DNA of 9,579 nucleotides from Proteobacteria bacterium UBA1278. GTDB lineage: Bacteria > Pseudomonadota > Gammaproteobacteria > Comchoanobacterales > Comchoanobacteraceae. Position numbers and translations under genes: made by a program. The DNA lies in NCBI GenBank assembly GCA_002308435.1, contig DBUY01000029.1, positions 1 to 9,579 of the forward strand. Direction: 5' to 3'. A model generated the notes under the pieces. The model saw nothing but the letters and a program-made list of their open reading frames with translations, did not search any database and had not been told where the DNA came from. The number at the start of each line of letters is the position of its first letter. Within the stretch, counting starts at the first letter, position 1. Below, piece by piece: positions 1-5,884 of the stretch.

Positions 1-24
1 TAGGTTCAAATCCTACCCCCGCAA
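1..24 (+). tRNA. 3' end of a tRNA, probably initiator tRNA-fMet (partial)
   Basis: Only the T-arm and 3' acceptor strand are in the window. The T-loop TTCAAAT (5-11) is closed by TAGG (1-4) and CCTA (12-15); the fifth pair, with C16, needs a G just outside the window. The acceptor 3' strand CCCCGCA (17-23) and discriminator A (24) match the E. coli initiator tRNA, where A at position 72 faces C1. Initiator tRNA also occupies this position (metY) upstream of rimP-nusA in E. coli. The next bases are TAGAAG, so the terminal CCA is not encoded and would have to be added by tRNA nucleotidyltransferase. The anticodon is outside the window, so identity rests on the acceptor end and the context. An elongator tRNA with a U1-A72 pair is not excluded. 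Confidence 0.78.
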
Positions 25-30
25 TAGAAG

Positions 31-55
31 AAAGAGCCTGCAGGCTCTTTTTTTT
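31..55 (+). terminator. Rho-independent terminator after the tRNA
   Basis: An 8-bp perfect stem, AAAGAGCC (31-38) and GGCTCTTT (43-50), encloses the loop TGCA and runs into a T-tract that continues to 55. This is a textbook intrinsic terminator. It sits 6 nt after the tRNA and 17 nt before the rimP start. No promoter is visible between it and rimP, so the nusA operon is probably reached by read-through of this terminator, as in the E. coli metY-rimP arrangement. The alternative is a promoter upstream of the window. Confidence 0.87.
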
Positions 56-60
56 CAACG

Positions 61-74
61 AGAGGAAAAGAGTG
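61..74 (+). promoter_or_regulatory. Ribosome binding site that fixes the GTG start of rimP
   Basis: AGAGGA at 61-66 lies 5 nt before GTG at 72-74. The first in-frame ATG, at 90, has no purine-rich element at a suitable distance, so GTG is preferred as the rimP start. Confidence 0.7.
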
Positions 75-536
75 AAAGTATTTGAAGACATGAAAGCGCA
101 CATACAGCGTAGCGTTGAGGCGTGCGGTGCTCAACTTTATGGCTGTGAAATGGTGCCAGGCAACAAAAACAACACGCTACGCATATACATCGATGCTGAT
201 AAACCTGTGACAGACCTAATGTGTCAGGAGGTGGGCCAACACCTAATCAGCAGCTCTAGCGTCGACTTTCCTGCCCTACTAAATTTCACACTTGAAATTT
301 CATCCCCAGGACTGGATAGAAAGTTATTCACCATCGAACAATGCATCGACAATGTTGGCAAGCAAGCCAAACTTAAAACCAAAACGTCCATCGAAGGACA
401 ACGTAACTTCTCGGGTAAGATCATCAGTGTGGTAGATCAAATAATTCAAATCGAGACAAATGAGAAAACACTGAATATTAACTGGGGCAATATTGACAAA
501 ATACGCATCATTTATGAAATAGGACAACAATCATGA
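72..536 (+). CDS. rimP: Ribosome maturation factor RimP
   Basis: The product is a 154-residue cytoplasmic protein, close to the roughly 150 residues of E. coli RimP. RimP binds the free 30S subunit and assists late maturation of its head region (family knowledge). The N-terminal alpha/beta domain covers about residues 1-90. It includes the typical strand around LRIYID and the family signature SSPGLDR at residues 77-83, preceded by LEI. The remaining 60 or so residues fit the C-terminal SH3-like domain. The start is GTG, supported by AGAGGA at 61-66. The stop codon overlaps the nusA start in an ATGA tetranucleotide (533-536), implying translational coupling. Genes downstream also serve ribosome assembly and translation. 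Identification is secure. Confidence 0.96.
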   Translation: MKVFEDMKAHIQRSVEACGAQLYGCEMVPGNKNNTLRIYIDADKPVTDLMCQEVGQHLISSSSVDFPALLNFTLEISSPGLDRKLFTIEQCIDNVGKQAKLKTKTSIEGQRNFSGKIISVVDQIIQIETNEKTLNINWGNIDKIRIIYEIGQQS

Positions 537-2035
537 GCAAAGAGATTAAAGCATTCCTAGATTACCTCACAACACAAACCGGATTTAGTGCCGAAAATAT
601 GGCCTCTGAAATTGAGTCTGCGCTTGAGCAAGTCGTCATCAAAAGCAAGAAGTACCCCGAGGATGCAATGATTAAAGTACAAATTGATCCATCCAACGGC
701 GAACTAGAAATATTTAGAGTATTTTACATCGTCGAAAATGATTCCGAAACGCTTAACCAACATAACGAAGTGACCATTCAGGAAGCAGAAAGTATTCAGA
801 AAGAAGCTGGCATGACGCCAGACGCTGCAGCTGGGCAGTCTCTATACCAAGCATTGGATATTGATCTTGGTCGAATCGCAGCAACGCAAGCAAAACAGCT
901 TTTCAAGAAAATTATCCAAGAGGGGCAAATAAAGAAACAAAAAAGTATCTACCAAGACAAAATTGGAAGCATCGCCGTTGGAACAGTCAAACGCGTCACA
1001 CGAGATTTTTTAATTATAGAGATTTCAGACCAAGTCGACGGTATACTCTACAAGAATGATATGATACCACGCGAAAACTATCGAATTGACGACAAGATCA
1101 AGGTCGAGATTGCAAGTACAGATCCTGAATACCGAAGCGCCACCGTTCAATTATCAAGAACCTCAAATAACTTCCTCAAACAATTATTCATCAGTGAAGT
1201 ACCCGAAATTCATGAGGGCAGCATAGAAATCAAAGCCATCGCCAGAGACCCAGGATCAAGAGCGAAAATTGCCGTGAAAAGTAATGACCGCCGCGTTGAT
1301 CCAATCGGCGCCTGCATTGGCATTAAAGGAACACGCGTTCAAGCCGTATCAAACGAAATCAACGGCGAGCGCATTGATATCATCTTATGGGATGATAGCC
1401 CAGCAAAAATCGTCATTGCCTCATTGTCACCAGGCGAAATACATAGCATCTCGGTTGATGAAGAAAGTACAACAATGGAAATCGGTGTATTACCAGACCA
1501 ACTCGCTCAAGTCATTGGAAGAAACGGACAGAACATCCGCTTAGCTACTCAGCTTAGTGGCTGGACACTCAACCTAAATAAGAGCGATAACGATGGCTCA
1601 GAAGTCACTCCCACAGAGCAGCTAGCCGAAGACTTAGGCGTTGATGCTGAAATTGCAGAGGTACTCCTACGTGAAGGCCTTGACTCAGTGAAGACAATTG
1701 CGTCAAAAGACGTTGCAACTTTAGCTAGCATCGAAGAGTTTGATGACGAAATAGCGGAAGCGCTCTATGAACAAGCAAAATCGCGACAACTCGAGCTCAC
1801 ACTAAGCCTCGACGAAGAATCCGAGCTCGCTTTAGTTGGGTTTGAATCAATCACCCAAACTCAAGCTGAACGCCTCAAAGCAAATGACATTCACTCACAA
1901 GACGATCTTGCTGAGCTTGCGGTCGACGAACTCACTGAAATCATACCGATGTCAGATGAAGCAGCAGGGAAAATTATTCTTGCCGCGCGAGCACCCTGGT
2001 TCGACCAAACCAACCCCAAAGACGAGCAAAAATAA
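533..2035 (+). CDS. nusA: Transcription termination/antitermination factor NusA
   Basis: The product has 500 residues (E. coli about 495) and binds RNA polymerase and nascent RNA to modulate pausing, termination and antitermination. Domains in order: the N-terminal RNAP-binding domain (about 1-125); an S1 domain (about 140-205); KH1 with the loop GIKG at 263-266, inside the highly conserved DPIGACIGIKGTRVQAV; KH2 with GRNG at 329-332, followed by the conserved QNIRLATQLSGW; then two acidic helix-hairpin-helix repeats, AR1 (about 370-420) and AR2 (about 433-490). AR repeats are typical of gammaproteobacterial NusA; in E. coli AR2 contacts the alpha C-terminal domain and AR1 binds lambda N. The start is ATG in the ATGA overlap with rimP, with AGGA at 521-524 eight nt upstream. 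The stop TAA directly abuts the infB ATG. Confidence 0.98.
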   Translation: MSKEIKAFLDYLTTQTGFSAENMASEIESALEQVVIKSKKYPEDAMIKVQIDPSNGELEIFRVFYIVENDSETLNQHNEVTIQEAESIQKEAGMTPDAAAGQSLYQALDIDLGRIAATQAKQLFKKIIQEGQIKKQKSIYQDKIGSIAVGTVKRVTRDFLIIEISDQVDGILYKNDMIPRENYRIDDKIKVEIASTDPEYRSATVQLSRTSNNFLKQLFISEVPEIHEGSIEIKAIARDPGSRAKIAVKSNDRRVDPIGACIGIKGTRVQAVSNEINGERIDIILWDDSPAKIVIASLSPGEIHSISVDEESTTMEIGVLPDQLAQVIGRNGQNIRLATQLSGWTLNLNKSDNDGSEVTPTEQLAEDLGVDAEIAEVLLREGLDSVKTIASKDVATLASIEEFDDEIAEALYEQAKSRQLELTLSLDEESELALVGFESITQTQAERLKANDIHSQDDLAELAVDELTEIIPMSDEAAGKIILAARAPWFDQTNPKDEQK

Positions 2036-4294
2036 ATGAGCACTATCACCGTTGACATGTTAGCTAAAAAATCAGGGCTGACCACTCAAGATCTTCTGAA
2101 GAAAATTACAGAGGCGGGTTTACCAATGTCAAAAGGTGATCATACACTGAGCATTGAACAGCAGAAACAAGTTCTTGAGCATATACGCAGCAAGAAGAAA
2201 AAAATAGATCTCAAACTGAAAAAACCGCTCAGTCTCAAAAAGAAATCGCCTACTGAAACAATGCCAGCCGCATCAAGTCAGCACAATCGAAACCTGGACA
2301 GACCAGACAATACGGCACCCCAGACCACCTCAACGACCTCACCCAAGAACAAAAAGCATCAGTCACCAACAAAGACGCCTCGAGCATCACAGCCAGATGA
2401 ACACATCAAGCCATTATCAGTTGAAGAAGTACTGGCATCGCGTGCGAAAAAAAATACGAATCGATCAGCAGAACAGTCTGGAAAAACCGCCCTATCAAAA
2501 ACCAAAGAGCCCACCGAAAAACACGACAGCATAATAGAGCTCAATGAGACCATGCAAGTCGACGAATTGGCCTCAAAGTTGAATAAATCGACAACAGAAA
2601 TCATCAAGATATTTTTTGATCTTGGGGAAATGATCACCATCAACCAGATTATCCCCTACGATCTTGCCGAGATTGTATGTGACCAAATGGGCTACACCAG
2701 CCAACTCAAAGTCAAACAAACTCTTGAAGACGAGATCGCAGAGCTTACCCGTCAAGAAGATGAAACACAGGATATTCAACCACGATCCGCAATTGTCACT
2801 ATTATGGGACACGTCGACCATGGCAAAACAACGCTACTTGACACCATACGAAAAACTAAAATTGCAGATAAAGAAGCCGGCGGAATCACACAGCATATCG
2901 GGGCCTACAAAGTCGAAACAAGCCATGGTGACATCACATTTCTCGATACACCAGGCCACGAATCATTTACTGCCATGCGTGCACGAGGTGCCAAAGTCAC
3001 TGATATTGTTGTATTGGTAGTTGCTGCAAACGATGGCGTCATGCCACAGACAATAGAAGCGATTCAGCATGCTAAGGCGGCTGAAGTACCTATCATTGTT
3101 GCGGTCAACAAAATAGATAAAGAAGACGCTGACATTGATAAAATCAAAACAGACCTCAGCCAACATAACTTAAGTCCAGAAGATTGGGGCGGTGATACAA
3201 TTTTTCAGAATATTTCAGCGAAAACAGGGCAAGGCATAGACGAGTTACTCGATAGTATCGCACTGCAAGCAGAGCTACTTGAACTCAAAGCAAACTACGC
3301 AGGCGCACCACGAGGGATCATTATTGAGTCACGAGTTGACATGGGACTTGGTCCTATCGCAACTATCCTGATACAGTCTGGTCAGCTTCGTTCTGGCGAT
3401 ATCGTGCTCATTAACGAATTTTATGGGAAAATTCGAGCCATGTACGATCATACCCGGAAACGAAAAACTGTCGCACATCCAAGCGACACCGTAGAAATCA
3501 CTGGCTTATCTGGGTTACCACGTGCTGGCGACCATGCAATTGGTGTGTCTAGTGAGAGAGAAGCTCGCTTGATTGCAGCACGGCGCAAAAATGAAAACCG
3601 CTTGAAGGAGCGACTTGCTGCACAACAGTCCAAAGACGACCTCTTCTTGAAACAAATGGACGACCAAATGGCACAGCTCAAAGAGTTGAGTATCATTATC
3701 AAAGCAGACGTTCATGGGTCACTGGAGGCCATTCTTGATATTGTAAACAAGATTAATAGCAACCCCGAGATAGAAACCCTACGCGTAAAAGTGATCGCTC
3801 ACACGGTTGGCGGCATTAATAGTTCTGATATTCATCTTGCTGGTGCATCAAACGCGCTGATTGTTGCGTTTAACGTTCGTGCAGACGCCAGTGCCAAGAA
3901 ACTCCAAGCACAAGAGAAAACTCAAATTGAATACTTCAGCACCGTCTATGATATTTACGACTACCTACTGCAGCTCACGAAAGATATCATGAAACCTGAA
4001 ACCACCGAGAAAATTCTCGGATCAGCAGACGTAAAAGAAGTATTTCGCACCAGTAAGCAAATCACGATCTCTGGCTGTATTGTCACCGAGGGCGCAATAC
4101 GTAAAAATGCAAATGTTCGCCTTCTCCGCGACCATAAAGTCATCTATAGCGGAAAAATTCAATCGCTCAGAAGATTTCAAGACGAAGCAACTGAAGTCAA
4201 AAAAGGCCTTGAATGTGGTATCGGTATCAAAGGCTACACAGATGTACAATCCGGTGATGTGATCGAAACCTTTGTGATTGAAAAAAACAATTAA
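2036..4294 (+). CDS. infB: Translation initiation factor IF-2
   Basis: The product has 752 residues. This GTPase brings fMet-tRNA to the 30S P site and promotes 50S joining. A small IF2 N-terminal subdomain covers about 1-52. A basic, Lys/Ser/Thr/Pro-rich linker (about 53-160) is followed by a second IF2_N domain (about 166-222). The G domain shows G1 GHVDHGKT at 258-265, G3 DTPGH at 304-308, G4 NKID at 358-361 and G5 SAK at 394-396. Domains II, C1 and C2 follow. C2 contains SGCIVTEG and ECGIGIKGY, matching the fMet-tRNA-binding domain of E. coli IF2. The protein is about 140 residues shorter than E. coli IF2-1, mostly because the N-terminal linker is compact. The ATG touches the nusA stop with only a weak purine stretch inside nusA, so translation is probably coupled. 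Confidence 0.98.
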   Translation: MSTITVDMLAKKSGLTTQDLLKKITEAGLPMSKGDHTLSIEQQKQVLEHIRSKKKKIDLKLKKPLSLKKKSPTETMPAASSQHNRNLDRPDNTAPQTTSTTSPKNKKHQSPTKTPRASQPDEHIKPLSVEEVLASRAKKNTNRSAEQSGKTALSKTKEPTEKHDSIIELNETMQVDELASKLNKSTTEIIKIFFDLGEMITINQIIPYDLAEIVCDQMGYTSQLKVKQTLEDEIAELTRQEDETQDIQPRSAIVTIMGHVDHGKTTLLDTIRKTKIADKEAGGITQHIGAYKVETSHGDITFLDTPGHESFTAMRARGAKVTDIVVLVVAANDGVMPQTIEAIQHAKAAEVPIIVAVNKIDKEDADIDKIKTDLSQHNLSPEDWGGDTIFQNISAKTGQGIDELLDSIALQAELLELKANYAGAPRGIIIESRVDMGLGPIATILIQSGQLRSGDIVLINEFYGKIRAMYDHTRKRKTVAHPSDTVEITGLSGLPRAGDHAIGVSSEREARLIAARRKNENRLKERLAAQQSKDDLFLKQMDDQMAQLKELSIIIKADVHGSLEAILDIVNKINSNPEIETLRVKVIAHTVGGINSSDIHLAGASNALIVAFNVRADASAKKLQAQEKTQIEYFSTVYDIYDYLLQLTKDIMKPETTEKILGSADVKEVFRTSKQITISGCIVTEGAIRKNANVRLLRDHKVIYSGKIQSLRRFQDEATEVKKGLECGIGIKGYTDVQSGDVIETFVIEKNN

Positions 4295-4300
4295 CCTATT

Positions 4301-4603
4301 ATGTCACATCCAAGAGATTTCAAGATCGCAAAACAGCTCAAAAATTGCATCAGTGAGTTTTTTCTAATCCATGCAGATGCACCATCTGTGGTCATAGATG
4401 AAGTAATCATGACCGACCGTAAAAATGCTCAAATCCTCTATCGACTCAGCCATGATATGGTGGAAACAGAATCTAGCATCAGTGACACCCATCATAAAAT
4501 AGAAGGTTCACTCGCACAGGCACGTAAATTCATTGCCCAAGAGCTCAACCTTAAAGCAATCCCCAGGCTCAATTTTTCAATATTGATTGATAATGACCAA
4601 TAA
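4301..4603 (+). CDS. rbfA: Ribosome-binding factor A, short and divergent
   Basis: The product has 100 residues; E. coli RbfA has about 133. RbfA is a KH-fold protein that binds the 30S subunit near the 16S 5' helix and acts in late maturation and cold adaptation (family knowledge). Visible family features are an opening basic helix (RDFKIAKQLKNCISEFF), a strand reading VVIDEVIMT, then RKFIAQEL and the closing strand LKAIPRLNFSILID, comparable to E. coli LRIVPELTFFYD. My alignment puts a gap of about 4 residues after RKFIAQEL and replaces the family's Ala-x-Gly kink with Ala-Arg-Lys. The C-terminal tail after the last strand is absent. It starts 6 nt after infB with no clear Shine-Dalgarno sequence and overlaps truB. 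The assignment leans partly on its position between infB and truB. Confidence 0.88.
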   Translation: MSHPRDFKIAKQLKNCISEFFLIHADAPSVVIDEVIMTDRKNAQILYRLSHDMVETESSISDTHHKIEGSLAQARKFIAQELNLKAIPRLNFSILIDNDQ

Positions 4604-5486
4604 TCCGATCGGCGGCTTTCTCCTACTACATAAACCACCTCTCATCACATCACACCGTGCTTTGAGCCCGATAAAGCGCTGCTTTGATGGTAGAATTGGA
4701 CACACAGGCACACTAGATCCTATGGCGACCGGAACACTAGTATGCGCAATCGGACAAGCAAGAAAGTTCATTCAATATATCCCCTCTGATGCTAAAAAAA
4801 GCTACCGTGGCACAATCCAACTAGGCTGTCAGACTGACACTGGAGACATCACTGGAAATGTGATCAACACGCTTGAACCCACAACCATCTCATGCGAATT
4901 GATACAATCTAGCCTAGCCAGTCTGACAGGAGAAATCATGCAGCGGCCACCGATTTACAGTGCATTGAAATACAAAGGAAAACCCTATTACGCATACGCG
5001 CGTTCTGGGCAAAAAATCCCCATTCAAACACGCCCGGTAACAATTGAGCAATTAGAGTTAATTGAATATTGTGAAAAGAAACAGCAAATTGTAATCGAAG
5101 CTCGCGTCAGCGCGGGAACCTATATTCGCAGCCTGGCAGAGGATATCGCAAATCAACTCAACACGATTGGTTGCCTATCCTCTCTTGAGCGACTGACAAT
5201 AGAACCCTGGACACATCATCGCCAATACACAATCGATCAAGTGACACAATCAGAAAACCCTGAGCAGTTACTGCTCACGATTGATAGTGGACTACGACAT
5301 TTACCTGAGCTAACACTAGAACCAGAACAGATTACCAAGCTACGACATGGCATCAAAATACCAAACCTGACGGGCAAACAAGCAGGCCAATATCGAGCAT
5401 ATGATCCTCAGAAGAATTTCCACGGGATAATCAACACCAACATAAACCAGGTCTGCGCCGTAAAGATGATTCAAACACACGATTGA
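4593..5486 (+). CDS. truB: tRNA pseudouridine(55) synthase TruB
   Basis: The product has 297 residues (E. coli about 314) and isomerises U55 to pseudouridine in the T-loop of nearly all tRNAs. The N-terminal signature GGFLLLHKP leads to the catalytic motif GHTGTLDPMATG, with the nucleophilic Asp at residue 42 (E. coli Asp48). Tyr71 in the KKSYRG segment and Arg179 in GTYIRSL correspond by alignment to E. coli Tyr76 and Arg181. YSALK (from residue 122) is also conserved. The last 60 or so residues fit a C-terminal PUA-like RNA-binding domain. I chose ATG at 4593 over an in-frame TTG at 4587. Both overlap the rbfA 3' end (11 nt for ATG), and neither has a good Shine-Dalgarno sequence, so re-initiation after rbfA is likely. 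No terminator hairpin is evident after the stop. Confidence 0.97.
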   Translation: MTNNPIGGFLLLHKPPLITSHRALSPIKRCFDGRIGHTGTLDPMATGTLVCAIGQARKFIQYIPSDAKKSYRGTIQLGCQTDTGDITGNVINTLEPTTISCELIQSSLASLTGEIMQRPPIYSALKYKGKPYYAYARSGQKIPIQTRPVTIEQLELIEYCEKKQQIVIEARVSAGTYIRSLAEDIANQLNTIGCLSSLERLTIEPWTHHRQYTIDQVTQSENPEQLLLTIDSGLRHLPELTLEPEQITKLRHGIKIPNLTGKQAGQYRAYDPQKNFHGIINTNINQVCAVKMIQTHD

Positions 5487-5533
5487 GACAACAGCAAACA
5501 CTGATCAGGCCACGATAAATATGAGGTTACCGT

Positions 5534-5562
5534 TTGCTAAAAATACTAAATTAATATATAAT
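5534..5562 (+). promoter_or_regulatory. Sigma70-type promoter for rpsO(-pnp)
   Basis: A perfect -10 box TATAAT (5557-5562) lies 17 nt after TTGCTA (5534-5539), a 4-of-6 match to the -35 consensus. Transcription would start near 5569, giving a leader of about 38 nt before the rpsO start. The surrounding 120-nt gap is clearly AT-rich. E. coli also has a promoter directly before rpsO. This is the only convincing promoter between rimP and pnp, so it probably sets rpsO and pnp expression apart from the nusA operon. Confidence 0.75.
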
Positions 5563-5594
5563 GCCCCTAAATTCGACGAACTCAAAGATCACGA

Positions 5595-5609
5595 AGGAGA
5601 ATAAACGTG
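5595..5609 (+). promoter_or_regulatory. Strong ribosome binding site with GTG start of rpsO
   Basis: AGGAG at 5595-5599 lies 7 nt before GTG at 5607-5609. The frame is open further upstream, but there is no ATG, GTG or TTG with comparable spacing, and S15 homology begins right after this GTG. Confidence 0.8.
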
Positions 5610-5864
5610 TCTACACCAGAAACTATTGCCGCATTTCAAAAAAACAGCAATGACACCGGATCTGCACCAGTTCAGATTGCGTTGTTGACAGACAGAATTA
5701 ACAATTTAACCACCCATTTTAAAACACACAAGTCAGATCGTCATTCACGGCACGGCTTACTTAAAATCATACGAAAAAGACAGAAGCAGCTGAAGTATCT
5801 CAAAAGAACCGACAGCGAGCAGTATTACCATGTCATCAAACAACTCGGCATACGAGATAAATAG
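5607..5864 (+). CDS. rpsO: 30S ribosomal protein S15
   Basis: The product has 85 residues; E. coli S15 has 89, and the difference is mainly a shorter N-terminus. S15 is a primary binder of the 16S central domain (helices 20-22) and forms bridge B4 with the 50S. The characteristic features are NDTGS, then PVQIALLTDRINNL, the HSRHGLL loop that contacts rRNA, and the C-terminal helix ending KQLGIRDK. The start is GTG with AGGAG at 5595-5599, under the promoter at 5534-5562. In E. coli S15 represses its own translation by binding a pseudoknot at its start. The leader here is short and I cannot show an equivalent fold. pnp follows after 20 nt. Confidence 0.98.
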   Translation: MSTPETIAAFQKNSNDTGSAPVQIALLTDRINNLTTHFKTHKSDRHSRHGLLKIIRKRQKQLKYLKRTDSEQYYHVIKQLGIRDK

Positions 5865-5884
5865 CAAAAAGGAATCAACGCATT

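Noticed and set aside
4587..4592. TTG at 4587 as the truB start
   Set aside because: ATG two codons later is the stronger initiator, and TruB homology begins after it, so the TTG adds nothing.
5487..5533. Terminator between truB and rpsO
   Set aside because: The palindrome CTGATCAG near 5501 has no loop and no T-tract, and no other stem stands out. The nusA operon transcript may continue into rpsO.
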